From Micromussa lordhowensis (Eukaryota; Cnidaria; Anthozoa; Scleractinia; Lobophylliidae): DNA of 64,000 nucleotides. Under the pieces are notes generated by a model, which saw only the letters and a program-made list of their open reading frames with translations, was not told the DNA's origin and did no database searches. The stretch covers positions 15,950,030-16,014,029 of the forward strand of contig OZ026601.1 in NCBI GenBank assembly GCA_964020085.1, written 5' to 3'. How positions within the stretch are numbered: position 1 is the stretch's first letter; every line of letters begins with the position of its first letter. A program made the translations under genes and the position numbers. Of the stretch, positions 35,061 through 47,249 are shown piece after piece.

Positions 35061-35261
35061 TACTTAACATGCCCAGCAAAGGCCACTGAAAATGCAAATA
35101 GAACTTTGTTAGTTCAAATAATAGGGTTACATTGGTCAGTTACTTGTTCATAATTAACATCCAGGGCTGTCAAATAGGAATATAACATATGACACTTGCT
35201 ACAGCTAAGCTCACTTGATGTTGCATATGTTCAAAGTGCTTTTGAGATATAATGTAAATTT

Positions 35262-36170
35262 TTACATGGTGCCACTGCTTTTAAATGCTTTTACAGCCCT
35301 GAACATCTGTCTGCGGAATTTGTAGACCTTAGAGGAGCCCCATCTGAGGATCTGAAGCATTAACTGTTTTCTTAAAAGTCTCATTTCTGTGTACTTCCAT
35401 CCAAACTGGTACACTGTCCCTGTCACCCCCTTGTAAAGGACGTCTCTTGCTGACAGAATGACTCCTACGCCACAGCTTCCAGTACCCTGACCTGTTCTTG
35501 CACATTCCAGTTGAGACGGCATACCAAAACACTCAAACTGATCAATGGAAGACCAGAAGGTATTGCCAAAGCAAAGGGCACCAGGCCTTAGCTGCTGGAA
35601 AATATCAAGCAGGCTTTTCATGTTGGCTAATACACTGGAATCAGGCTGCTGTTTGTAGCCATCGTCAAACAGCAACTTCCCATTGAGCAGATCAATTACA
35701 ACTAAGCCCCAGTGTGACTCATTCATATGCAGTGGACAAAGAATAAGTTGCAGTTCTTCCTTTCCTGCAATTGCCATTACCTCCTCAAGCTTTCTGTGAA
35801 GGAACTGATGGTCATTCGTCTTCAGCCAAGTGTGGATTTCAGATGGCAGGTAAATTGTACTTGAATTCACCTGTTTCTGGCAGTCTTGATGATAGTACCA
35901 CATGGTGACATCAATGACAAAATTATCCACGAACCTTTCCTCAACAAGAGTAGAGAACGATGCCACATCAAGGGACTTTCGATCGGCTCTCAAGATTGAC
36001 TCACTTGTCCTATGGATCCAAAGCGCTTCTTTAATACAGGATATTTCATCAACACTGAGGCCATCATGATATTCTGTAAGCCATTTTTCTTCACTATGAA
36101 CAGATAACCTAAGTGCCGAGATCTCACAGTATTTACGTAGGACTGCAAGGCCATCCCTCAAATGCTCCTA
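35262..36170 (-). CDS. Ulp1/SENP-like C48 cysteine protease
   Basis: A frame of about 300 codons ends with TAA-side sequence at 35262. It opens with TTG (GAG CAT TTG AGG), not ATG, so it is a downstream part of a longer gene. The C48 signature is clear: LCPLHMNESHWGLVVIDL (His near residue 150), LLFDDG (Asp near 166-167), and GQGTGSCGVGV (Gln near 225, Cys near 230). Such proteases process SUMO or related modifiers, and similar domains occur in transposon-encoded genes. Upstream on the same strand, reading of a likely continuation (36133..36492) is in another frame. A single extra base near 36170 would explain this. The catalytic part itself is open and has all expected residues. Confidence 0.8.
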
Positions 36171-36603
36171 GATTTCCAATCACAACACCTGTCGGTTGCT
36201 GTGGGGGATGCAGAGCAATCCTGAATGCTTTTTCAGCTTCAATCACCAATCTTTCAGCAGGTCTTTCCTTTACTGACGGGGGATCACTTTCATGGTATGC
36301 ACCAAATAGCACTACAATATTACTACCTTGAGGAGGTACAGCAGCTGGTGGCGGTACAGTGATGATGCTCATGTTCTTTCTGGTCAGTCCTCCAAGGGTT
36401 GCTAGCCATGTATCTAAGTGATTTGATGTTGTCTGGGATTGGGTTGGCAAAGTAAGGTCAACGTGAGCAAGAGATGAAGTACTGGTAGGCATGACCGATG
36501 GACACTGTACCAGTAGAGCTTGATGGAGCTTCTGTCAGACTGTTACCTCTACTTGAAAGAGAGCTGTTCTGAGACTTGACTGAGGGAGGTCTACCTTGGA
36601 GAT
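36133..36603 (-). pseudogene. N-terminal region upstream of the C48 protease, frame-disrupted
   Basis: A splice acceptor (TTGACTGTCTCAG) at about 36604 opens a Ser/Pro-rich frame (LQGRPPSVKSQNSS). The next stretch (MPTSTSSLAHVDL to VVIGNL) is in a different frame, and the C48 ORF in a third. The reading through IGNL then continues naturally as EHLRDGL if one base near 36170 is ignored. Two small frame shifts, or a mis-modelled intron, are therefore implied. The region contains a predicted alpha/beta segment (NIVVLFGAYHE) that I do not recognise. Confidence 0.4.
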
Positions 36604-38746
36604 CTGAGACAGTCAAAAAAATTATTTTCAGTCATATCTCCATGACCACCACATTCAAATTCTATGACTTTCCAGGACTGGAGAATGATATTGCAAAATT
36701 CATAGCATTCCAGGTTTTCCATAACCTGTAGGAACATGGCTGTAACAACATTTAATTTTACAAGACGATTAAGTTTGTGGGTTCCTTTTTAAATATTGCA
36801 GGCAGTAAAATGAGATCAACTGTTAGAAGAAATACCATGCATGTATTGTTACTAGGACAAATCAAAACAGTATAGTATATCTAATAGATGTAAATGCATG
36901 TACCTGAAGATAAGGATCAGAACAGTTGTTTGTTTACTATAAAGTGTGCTGTGACCTTGAATAATATTCTCTCAACATAATTAAACAAAAATTTGTTTTA
37001 ATTCAGTACACTGAGTAATTACATGTAAAACAAATTAAAAAGATCCAAACACTGGTCCTTTTTTACAGCCTCTTATTTAATTAAGTGGGTTAATTGTGTG
37101 TGGTTTATAAAACAACATTATTATTTGCTGAAGGTGAAGTGAAAATTTTCGAATAATCCCCAGAAAAGTCGAGGGGATTATCCAACAATGTTCACTGAGC
37201 CTGCAGAGAAGAATAATCTTTATTGCTTTAGTATAAGTGATTAGGTGATTATAAGAGTGCCTCTCGACTTCATTTTTGCCCATAGATGTTACGTAACATC
37301 CATGAGTGTAGGGGGCAATCGGATGGCATTCGATCACTCACTCACTCACTCACTCACTCACTCGATTCTGATTAATTTATTCATTAAACCGGATTAAATC
37401 ATTTCTCCTTACCCTCCCCTGCTTAGTATGGTTCTTGTCCTAGGCACTTCGTAGGATAGGTTCAGCAGGTTTTAGCGGGGTACTAGAAAGACGAATTTTA
37501 TGTCCGACAACATGGAGTTCATACATATGGCGGCTAACGCGGCACAAAGATGGTTTTTGGTTCAACTCGTGGAGTTGTAAAATTGAAATTTGTCAAGCTA
37601 AGCAGCAGTAGCTGTAACAAATGGACATGGAAAGACAAGAAGCATAGCGCTCGTCAAAAACCCATATGTAAATTTATATTAAAAAGTCAAGGTGTTTTTC
37701 ATTAGATGTAAACAAAATTCTCCGATTACAAGTCACACTAAACTCACGCTATTCAAAGAATGTAATCAGATACTCTTTTTTTCGTATATTTGCTGAAGGG
37801 CAGGAGAGTCGCGTTTCGCAGACAATGTAAGTAACCGCGTTTTTTTAACTGCGTTTTTTTAAAGCGCGGTTTTCAACCGCATACTGCGGTTCTTGTTCTT
37901 CCTGATTCATGATTTTACCACACAACTCTACGTGATTTTGAGACACAAGTTCTCCGAATAGTTACAGTGGTCTATCAAGAGTGCCTTAGCCATGCAACTG
38001 ATGCAATACGGAGCCTTGATTTAGCCATTCGCGATTTTGCTTCCTACAAACACTGTTTTTAATGTAAGAACAGGTCCTTACTTTCTTATTTTCGGAATTC
38101 GGGAAAACGAAATTTTTTTATCCGTGAACCGTGATCCTCTGTAGAGGAGAGACTTCCCTGTACGACCCTCTTGATATCTAAAGCTTTTAATCGGACATTG
38201 TAAACAGACCACGAGAAGATGGTAAATTGTTTTTTGTTAGATTATTTTTTATCAGTGCTGGTCTGATGAGCTGCTTGGCACATATGTAGACTTTGACTTC
38301 CACCGTCTGAGTTTCTATTTGCAGAAAGAGTGCTTGTGCTAAACGTTTCCCATGAAAGTCTCTTGATTTTCATGCAAATGACCGTGCAGGTGGCATATAT
38401 TTTCATACCAATAGTTTCGCTCAAAGACTTGTTTTGCCACAGGGGCAAAAGTAAACTTGGCATTGGGCTATTCATCCATGAGCTGCTCAGAGAGTGTTTG
38501 ATCTTTCCTTTACCTTGTTTCCTCTTTAAAAACAACAGGAAGTCACACATGGCCATTTTCAAAATTAGTGTTTCGGTATTATAATCACCTAGTGCGAAGT
38601 GGTTATAGTGAGATATTACATATAATTTGTGACTAACCAGAGTGCACACGTCTATAATCACCTGGGCAAAATTATTATACTAAATATTGTTAATAGAGTT
38701 ATGGTGGAGCAAGAAAGTCTCAATATAATATTGTACCATCACTTAC
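36604..38746. other. Intergenic or intronic, with a CACT microsatellite
   Basis: No supported gene. A (CACT)7 tract is at 37335..37362. A short open stretch around 38340..38470 on the minus strand lacks splice support. Confidence 0.45.
37335..37362. repeat. (CACT)n microsatellite
   Basis: Seven perfect CACT repeats. Confidence 0.95.
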
Positions 38747-38966
38747 AAGACTGTGTAACGCCTCCTTGGTCATGGTTGGTTGCCCTGGAATAAAAAAAAG
38801 CTCGGTGAACCTTATCTGATGCTTCGAAGCCCTGATTAGAATACTTTGCAAATGACCGATGGAGTCGAAACAACATGGCAGAGTGGTTGATGGTCAAGTG
38901 GCCATAATCACCAGAACCCAGAGTGACTCCAAACAAATGACAAAGAAGAAAACCCCAAAGTTTGCA
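38747..38966 (-). CDS. Orphan exon of an unrecognised gene
   Basis: The exon is bounded on the minus strand by an acceptor TTACTTTTCCAG and a donor GTAAGT and is open for 220 nt (73 codons plus 1). The peptide contains NHSAMLFRLHRSF, then YSNQGFEASDKVHR and RATNHDQGG. It feels like a recurrent transposon-associated domain of anthozoan genomes, but I cannot name it. No adjoining exon with a matching phase was found, so the gene may be broken or I may have missed its neighbours. Confidence 0.4.
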
Positions 38967-40430
38967 CTGGAAAAGTAAATTACATGTCTTGTGAGGAGAT
39001 CAGTAACATTAATGCATTAATCACTGCCTCTAAATATTCCCAAGCTTAAGCTTGGTTGTTGAAAAGATAATTATAAATTTTACTTTAACATCAAAAATGT
39101 CAATCTCTTCATCTTGACTATCCTCAAATTCACTGCCTCTCACTGTTTGGCAATTTCATTCCACCCTTTGAAGGCCTACAAATCAGGTAAGGATACATTT
39201 AATGTATACATTATTTGTATATTTAGTGTCCACAAAAAATAGAGTGTATAGTCTAGTCTAGTCTAGTCCATTGTTAGCCAAGGGAAAAAATAAAAAGTAA
39301 ACACTTAAAGTTAACCGTCTGAGATATTGTTTGAAGTACCTACTTATCTTATTTTTTACTACATGAACCTTACGTGCACTGAAAAAATAATAAAATCAAA
39401 GCATATACATTATGTACATGTAGCTGACAGAGATTTTGTGCAATACAACATGTAATTCACATAGACATTCCAGGAACTGCTTGAGATCTCAACAACCTCA
39501 AATAATATTTAAGTTAAACATAATTCAGACACAGCTAGTGTCTGTATCATTCCAAATACTTCAATCACATAGTTCATAGTAAGTTAGGAGTTCCAGTATA
39601 TGAACACTTTGATCTAATATTTCAGCTGTGTAGTTACTGTACTGGCTCACAATAATTATAATAAAATAAAGCTGCTGGTAAACGCCACAAGGACCTGGGC
39701 AGGTAGCTACTTTTAATTTACCTATTTCAACTGATTGCCCAGACATGGACAGAAACAAATTTGCACTACTTGTGACAATAATCACCGCAGCTTTTCAAAG
39801 TCTGAGAGTAGCAGGGTTAACATTAGCCAGCTATCGCAACATTTTATAATATCACATAACAGAAAATAAAACAGTCCAAACTAAAAATACTCTCTGATCC
39901 TATTTGTTCAAATGATCACCCTTAACACCATCCAAACTGACTTCCTGCTGGTATTTGCCAAAGTCTCTCTTGAACTTTCCACTTTGTAGGATGTCCTCCA
40001 CATACTATTACACAAATATTCAAATTGTATAAAGTTCAAATTTTAAAGGGAAAGTTTATTATCCATGTAATTGGTATCGATTTAAAAAATACTTGAACCA
40101 AAACTTTTCAATGGAAGGAAAAGTCTGTGGTTTACCAATCTTTTCACTCTTTTAAGTCAATGGATGTAGATCCCTTATCCTGCAATTTACCTAAACTTCT
40201 GATTCTAGATAAGATTACATTCAAAATGGCCACAAAGAGGGATGACTTCCATTCTGCATCCTTTCGGACTAAGCCATGTAAACAGTTTTAAGAATTTTGA
40301 ATAGCAGAAGATAAAAATTGTTTTGCCTGGACAGTTTTGGAGTCCTATCAAAGCTTGTGGGAATGTGTTAGAGTCATAAATTTGTAAACCCTTCCAAATA
40401 ATATAGAATTAAATTGTAATTATTTATTTG
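38967..40430. other. Intergenic or intronic, no supported gene
   Basis: Short open stretches near 39100..39160 and 39700..39780 on the minus strand have splice-like edges but no consistent frame. Nothing is called. Confidence 0.4.
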
Positions 40431-40687
40431 TCAGCATACATGTAGCAATGTAGTAACACTGACTGGATATTTGCTGCTGGACGACATAAAATTTTGTAAG
40501 GTGCAGTACTCATGTATGGTTGTTATGACAATTACTTTCTGTGTTTCATTTGTGTTTGTCACATAGCCTAGGACGACATCCTTGGAGGCACCATCCACCT
40601 CTTTGTAATAAGCCTCAACTTTGTCTTTTGGAAGTGACTTTTTGATGATCATGTCAATGTTCTCGAGAATGCTTCTCTCTGTGTTTC
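40431..40687 (-). CDS. Candidate exon of an unrecognised minus-strand gene
   Basis: After an acceptor ATGCAATTGCAG the frame is open (ERSILENIDMIIKKSLPKD and on). It either ends at a stop at 40431 or is spliced at an internal GTAATT after NTNETQK. No domain is recognised and no partner exon is established. Confidence 0.3.
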
Positions 40688-41049
40688 CTGCAATTGCATT
40701 TTAACAAAATCAAAAAAGGGAGTCTTTGTGAAATCTCGTGGATCGAAGCTAGGAACGTGTTTGAATACCGAGAATAATTAGACATCACGTCTTTTGTACA
40801 CGCTCGACGCACTTAGCTAACTTATTTAAACTGTAAAATCATTATTACTAGGAAAATAAAGTCTTTAAAACCTTTAAAACTCGCCGGAGTCCGATATATA
40901 TTTCGATCAACGATCCTCTTCAGTCGTCCCCCATTAAAAATAAGTCTATCATTCATGTAAGAGACATTGATATCAACATGGCTATACAAGCTACACCGCT
41001 TGGAATGAGATATAAGGACGGTAAAAAGCATGTAGATGAGAGATCTGTC

Positions 41050-42015
41050 GCTGAGGATGAAGGAATCAGTGATGACGAAAGAACAATGATGTTGATAAAG
41101 TTCTTGAACTACCATCTCTGAGGGGATTGGAGATGCATTTAGGAGGTGGTTTGGAGTCGGCAGGGTAGTTCTTCTTCTTCGACAAAGCATGCGCTGTGCG
41201 GGTGAGGATGTGTGTCCCTGAGGTGGGGTGTTCCTGTAATTAAGTAGTGCGTTTTGGAGGTCAGCAGATTTCTTTATCATCGATTTGGACACTTTGACAG
41301 CGGCTTCGGCTCTGCCATTGCCTTGCGGGTGGTACGGTGAAGAGGTAGTGTGTTTGAATCCGTACTGGGTGATGAAATCTTCATATTCTTTGCAGGCAAA
41401 TTGTGGACCATTGTCCGTATGGCATATCTGTGGTATGCCAAAGCGGGCGAAGTGGGCCTTGGTCTTGCTGATGACTGTGGCTGCGAGTGTATCCTGAAGT
41501 TCATCGATTTCTATCCAATCCGAGAAGTGGCAGACAGTTATCAGGTAATCCTTCTTCTCATGGGTACAGATGTCTTGGCTCACTATTTGCCATGGTTGTG
41601 TTGGAATTGGCAAGGATTTCATAGGTTCTTTCGTTAGAGTTTTACTGTATTGGGCGCATACAGTGCAGGTGTCACACATGTCTGATATTGCTTGCCTCAT
41701 GCCGGGCCAAAAGAGTACTTCTCGAGCCATGCGGATGTTTGATTCTGCCCCGAAGTGGTTCGCATGTATTTTGTGAAGCATTGTTGACTGCATGGCTTGT
41801 GGGACAAGGACTTGTTGACCCTTGTAAATTAGCCCTTTGTGTGTGGCTAGTTCCTCTCTAAAGCTCCAGTATGGGCGGAGGTTGGAGGCCAGGTGCTGCT
41901 TATCGTCGGGCCAGCCATATCTGATGGTTTGTTGCAGGTCAGTAAGGGTTGGATCCTTTTGGGTTTCGGCCATGAGGAGTTGTTCCGTGACATCTGTGAG
42001 TATGGCGCGCCATTT
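41050..42015 (-). pseudogene. Truncated gypsy-type integrase fragment
   Basis: The minus-strand frame encodes an HHCC zinc finger (KIHANHF, CDTCTVCAQ) and an integrase core (SQDICTHEKK, HTDNGPQF, NGRAEAAVK). It is clearly related to, but diverged from, the integrase of the element at 24648..29817. Protease, reverse transcriptase and LTRs are absent. The C-terminal part runs into unrelated sequence after PIPSEMVVQELY. One expected Asp-His-Phe motif reads CHF. It is a relic. Confidence 0.8.
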
Positions 42016-42285
42016 GTAGCAAAATTACTTTATGACACATTACGACTCATTACGACTCGTCATATGTCGAAATGACATGAAACAGGTCGAAATAGGTCGA
42101 AATAAGTAATGTGATATCATCATGGCATGTAATTACATCTCGAAATAAGATGGTTGTCATGGCTATACCATGTAATGCGAAGCTCGTAATGACGTGTACC
42201 ATGTAATGCGAAGCGGGAAATGACGTTCGAAACCCTTGGTAACTACCTGTTGTCAAGGACTGAAACTGTCTCTTTATACGAAGAC
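42016..42285. repeat. Short-repeat-rich region upstream of the integrase-like gene
   Basis: Iterated words occur: CATTACGACT twice at the start, GTCGAAAT several times, and TACCATGTAATGCGAAGC twice (about 31 bp apart). No ORF. It may be part of the gene's upstream region or the end of a degenerate element. Confidence 0.4.
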
Positions 42286-42292
42286 TATATAA
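42286..42292 (+). promoter_or_regulatory. TATA box candidate of the integrase-like gene
   Basis: TATATAA lies 164 bases before the first ATG (42456). A pyrimidine-rich initiator-like stretch follows about 30 bases downstream. Confidence 0.45.
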
Positions 42293-42455
42293 CCCAGCTT
42301 CTCTCGGCTTGATATCGTTCCGCCATATTTTGGTCTTCGATTTTAGCTGCTGCCAAGGAAGTCGCTTTTCGTGGCGATATCATCATTTTAAACTGCTTTT
42401 TCTTGTCTCGTTGAGGGTCACCAACACATCTTGCGCCTTTTAAGTTTGTGGTTCA

Positions 42456-44300
42456 ATGACGCCTACGAAGATCTTCGTGGTTTTGTTTCTGATTTCTGTG
42501 GTTTATGTGCATAGGTGAGATAATTTTTATGTAGATCCTTTATATGATATCTTTATTTGGCTCTTAGTTCTTACAATTCCGTCTATTTGCCTTGCTTTAA
42601 TACGAAGTTTAATGTCGAGTGAAGGTTAAATTTTGCTGTGTTGACAAATGATTTCTATTTTATCCCTACAATTATTTTAATGGTGATAACTATTGAAAAG
42701 GAAGCGCGGAAATAATATCCGTAATCGAGTCTGGGTTTGGAGGGAAATATTTCTGCCATGTTAACTCTTTTTGATGTTTTTGTTTGTTACTTTCCCATGC
42801 ATTGTGTATAGGCAAGACGCCAACAGGCAACTGCAGCGTTTTGTGGCATCCATTTTGTCACTCCTGCAGGAATTAAATAGGTGCCGTGATTCTCCTTTGG
42901 ATCGGGAGAATGCAGAGTTTTTACTGCTTAGACTGGGAGGTGCAATGCGTCACATGCATCAGGTCATTACCTTTGTTGAAAGATCACCTGAGTTTTCGCA
43001 AAGTGATGTCAACAACCTAAGACAGCTTTCCAGAGAGCTCAGCTTAATTGAGGATTTATTTAGGGCGCTACCTGTTTTCACACCCAGCTCCTACTGTGCC
43101 CCTGTTAGGTATACTGGTGCTGTAGGCCGCCCTTCTTATGACATTTCTCGAGAGCAGATTATGCTTTTACGTTCCTGTTACTTTTCGTGGACCAGCATTG
43201 CTAACATTCTTGGGGTGTCTAGATGGACCTTACGCAGGCGGGCCATAGATCTAGAAATACCTCCTTCATTTTTGACGTATTCCCCAATCCAGCAAGTAGA
43301 ATTGCAGCAAATTGTGCAAGAGGAACTTGTTTCAATGCCTCGTTGTGGGGAACGATACATGCAAGGTGCACTACGAAGACGTGGGATCTGTGTCCAGAGA
43401 TGGCGGGTGCGTGATGCCCTGATCACCTTGGATCCCATCGGTAGAGCATGTCGCTGGGCACAGCAAATACCACGCAGGCCTTACAGAGTGCCACATCCCA
43501 ATTTCCTCTGGCACATTGACAGCAATCTGAAATTGCGTCACTGGCGATTTGTCATCCATGGTGCCATTGATGGTTACTCTCGGCTGATTGTGTATCTAAG
43601 GTGCAGCAACAACAACAGGGCATCTACAGTGCTTGCCTTGTTTCGAGAATCGATTAATACCTGGGGATTGCCTTCTCGAGTCAGAGCAGATGACGGAGGA
43701 GAAAACATTGCAGTTGGTGACCTTATGATTCAATACAGGGGCGAAGGTCGTGGTAGTTTCATCACCGGGCCGAGTGTTCATAACACAAGGATTGAAAGAT
43801 TATGGCGTGAAGTGGTTCACTGCATTATATATATTTTTAAGAATATATTTTTACATATGGAGCAAGTTGGTTTACTTACTCGCGATAATGATATTGATCT
43901 GTTTGCATTACATTATGTATACACCCCAAGGATCAATAATGCACTAGCACAGTTTATTGATACATTTAATAATCATGGACTCTCTACTGAGCATGGCCAT
44001 TCTCCACACCAGTTATGGATTTCTGGTATTCTGCAACATCATTCTTCCAATTATTCTGGTGTAAGAGGTATTATGGATGATAGTCTGCCAGATGATTTAG
44101 CCATGTATGGAGATGACCCAGATGCACCACTACCTCAGGGGAATGATGAGGTGGCTCCAATTTTACTAAATGTTCCAGAACATGTCATTATGGTGCTACA
44201 AGAATCATTTCATCCAGAAGAGGATGATGGGAACCAAGGAATTAATGTTTATTTTCAAGTCAGGCAATTTTTAGTGCTGTATTTTGGTTCTACCATTTAA
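42456..44300 (+). CDS. Integrase-core (DDE) protein, intact two-exon gene, 515 aa
   Basis: Exons are 42456..42514 and 42812..44300 (donor GTGAGA, acceptor TGTATAG), joined in phase 2 within an Arg codon. The first 19 residues are hydrophobic and could be a signal-like stretch or a spurious first exon; an alternative ATG is at about 42774. Residues 132-166 form a helix-turn-helix (SWTSIANILGVSRWTLRRR). The integrase core has Asp in WHIDSN (about 256), Asp in VRADDGGEN (about 313) and Glu in RIERLW (about 348), a D-35-E spacing. The region FVIHGAIDGYSRLIVYL between them fits this fold. The C-terminus is acidic. No inverted repeats were found nearby, and the frame has no lesions. It could be a domesticated integrase or a mobile element gene whose ends I cannot see. 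Confidence 0.8.
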
Positions 44301-44807
44301 CCACTATTTAAAGCTGGTTTTGGGTCTGCAAGTTTATGTGATGACTAAGGATATGTGGGGGAATGCTGGCTCCTAACTTTCATGTGCATGGAGGTTTAGT
44401 AGAGACTGTTGCAGCATACACTATCCTCAGAGAAGTATTATCTGGCAAAAGCTGATTCCTGAAATGTACAGACAAGTGTCATTTCAGTTGAGGATGGCAG
44501 CTTTATCGATGAGTTTCACTTTGGCTATTGATCATATTACGGTTCTCTTGGTCACGTGTAATGCAAGGATATCCGTTTGTCTAGAGGTCATGAACACAGA
44601 TAATTATTGTTGGAACATTAAGTTGTTATTTCAATTTTTTCATGATCCATTACTAACCCTCATTGGCATTGAGTCCATGAAGCTCATATTTTTTTCTTTT
44701 TAATAATAAGATTAGATTCTTGCAAGCATATACAGTTGGTGGTTTGCCAGTTATCGTAGATACTAAGTATTGCTTTTATCTGATCGCAATTGAATTTTCC
44801 CCGACCA

Positions 44808-44813
44808 AATAAA
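44808..44813 (+). terminator. Candidate polyadenylation signal of the integrase-like gene
   Basis: AATAAA about 510 bases after the stop. Nearer signals were not evident. Confidence 0.25.
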
Positions 44814-46945
44814 TTTAAAATGTTAGATCTGCTATTGCCTTCTGGTCTCCAATTACAGCCTTCTAACACTATGAAGAATGCAACAAAGACTGATTAGTTT
44901 TCAACAAATTTTCCTTCTTCATTACGTGAAAACATAGGTGAGATCACGGTTCCTCCAAATGTTTCTTCCAGCTTTCAGTATTATCCAAATTGTTCTGTTA
45001 CAATATTTAAATGTTCCATGGATTTCCTTCAATGTTATTTTGGGTATGTGCACATTAAACACATTCTTCAATTTGTTTCATATTCTATCATTCATTTGTA
45101 TAGTTTATCTTGATAGATCAAAGACTATTTGGTGCCAGAATATTCTCCTTTATTGAAATTTAAGTTCCTCTTTCAGATTAATTTTATCCTGAGGAAAACA
45201 TTGTAGGCAGGCCGAATGCTTTCAAAAATGGGCATCCATAATGATATTGTCCGAAAGGGACCATTTTGGCGATCCGGTGGCCGTTTTTATATTTATTGTT
45301 TCAAATAGCTCTTGGATGTGTAGAAGGCAAATACATACTAATTTCTCCCTGTTAATCCCATAAGAGCTAATTTAAACAATTTAATTGAAAACGGCCGCTA
45401 TATCGCCAAAGATGTTTATCAAGCATTGTGACTGTTATTAGTGTCTTTTTGAATATTTTTAATAATTATGTGGTATGTCTTCTAATGTGCTAATGTGTGT
45501 CATATTGTGCCTTTTGCTAGTCTCCAGCTGATTTGTTGAAAGCTTGCACTGCAAATAAATTGGGTCGTGTTATGTTCGGGTCATAACTTCTCTTTTATGT
45601 GTATTTTTTCCCAAGCTTTACACTGCTTCCCCTTATCTGTTTTAAATTATTACTTTACTTCTGCCCACCCTGTAGAGTTCCCATTTATTGCCTCTGTCCT
45701 CCCTTCCACTAACAACATGACCAACAGGAAAAATTCATGTCAGGTCAGACTTTATTTTCCTCAAAGATCAACTTGTTTTACAATGGATCATTATGGCTAG
45801 CATTTTCATACGTATCTTTCGTCCCAAGGGACTCATCAGAGACCTTTTGGCTAACTTGTAAAAAATTATTTTACTTATTTTTTTTTACTTATATTTTTGA
45901 TCTGTGTGATACTGTAATGTCACCTGAGTGAGAGTTTAGCTGACCGAGAGGAAAATCTGTGTATTCAACACTCAAAGCTTATTAGAGACTGGATGGGTCT
46001 AAGACTACCAGGTTTTGCTCAATTTCATGACATGTAAAATCTTATTTTGACAACCGGATCCTTTTCTCATAGATGAGAGGCTATGGCGTACCAACAACTA
46101 AAATTGTGCTTTACATTATATTTCTGAGTTTATATGTTCATTTGGCTATGCTCACCAAGAAAGGCACATTATAATATTGTAAATATTGCTTTCCAGAATT
46201 GGTTTCTTATGTCGTTGACTATGGAAGATGAGGATTTTTATGACCGTTACTTATATCAACGGTCAATTGACTTGGACCCTGCATTAATCTTTCCAAGATA
46301 AATTTACATTAATTTTTGATTTCCCCATTCCGTTTGTCGTTAGTCCCTGAAAAATGTCAGCACATGCTCAATATTTGGTCAATTTATACCAGACGAGAAC
46401 AGCAAAATGATTTGGATAGCTCCATCTTTTTAAAGCAGAAAATCATACACCACTTCCACACGAGACTTGAACCTCCCCTAGCGTTCTAGCAACTTCTTCC
46501 TCTTTAAATTTAACAGCTAGCATTATAGTCCATCAAATATTTTTTCTCGGATGTGATTGGTCGAAATGCGTCACACAACCGATTATGCAGCCAAAATGAG
46601 ATGATATACCGCAGTTTTCACAACTTAGAGTGTGTTGCACGAAAATATTTGATAGACAATAAACACAATACCTTTCTTTTGGCAAAAACATTATTTGCAT
46701 ATATTTGTCCTTGGACATTAACTGTTCCTCAAAGCTCACACTTTTTCAAACTGTGCACGATTCTCAGAACAGATAATGTCCCTGGAACAGTTATCTGAGC
46801 ATATTCTTTTGTTAAGTCTATTAAACCTACACATCAAGAGCTCTCTACGAATTAAGCTATAGTTTGGGGAATACCCTAACTATAGGAGGTTAGGAGTACG
46901 ATATTAATTTTTTTTCAAATACACCAATTTGGATATATTTAAATA
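44814..46945. other. Intergenic, no supported gene
   Basis: AT-rich. Contains one small MITE candidate (45264..45410). Short ORFs here look random. Confidence 0.45.
45264..45410. repeat. MITE-like element with imperfect terminal inverted repeats
   Basis: The left end TTTGGCGATCCGGTGGCCGT and right end ACGGCCGCTATATCGCCAAA are inverted repeats with a few mismatches, about 147 bp apart overall. No target duplication is clear. Confidence 0.5.
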
Positions 46946-47212
46946 CAGCCTAAAACGATAGACCTCAGTACGAGGCTTGTGTGAATAAATACAGATAATT
47001 TGGTTTTATCAACTGGGTTGATAATGTAAATTGTCCACCGTAAAGAGATTCGGAAGCTGACGTTTCGAGCGTTAGCCCTTCGTCGGAGTGAATCGATTCG
47101 AGCGATTCGCTCCGACGAAGGGCTAACGCTCGAAACGTCAGCTTCCGAATCTCTTTACGGTGGACAATTTACATTATCAACCCAGTTGATAAAACCAAAT
47201 TATCTTGCAATA

Positions 47213-47249
<37 letters not shown>

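Noticed and set aside
46533..46739. Cys-rich minus-strand peptide suggesting a zinc finger
   Set aside because: Cys and His spacing fits no known finger, there are no splice signals, and the region looks like a degenerate repeat.
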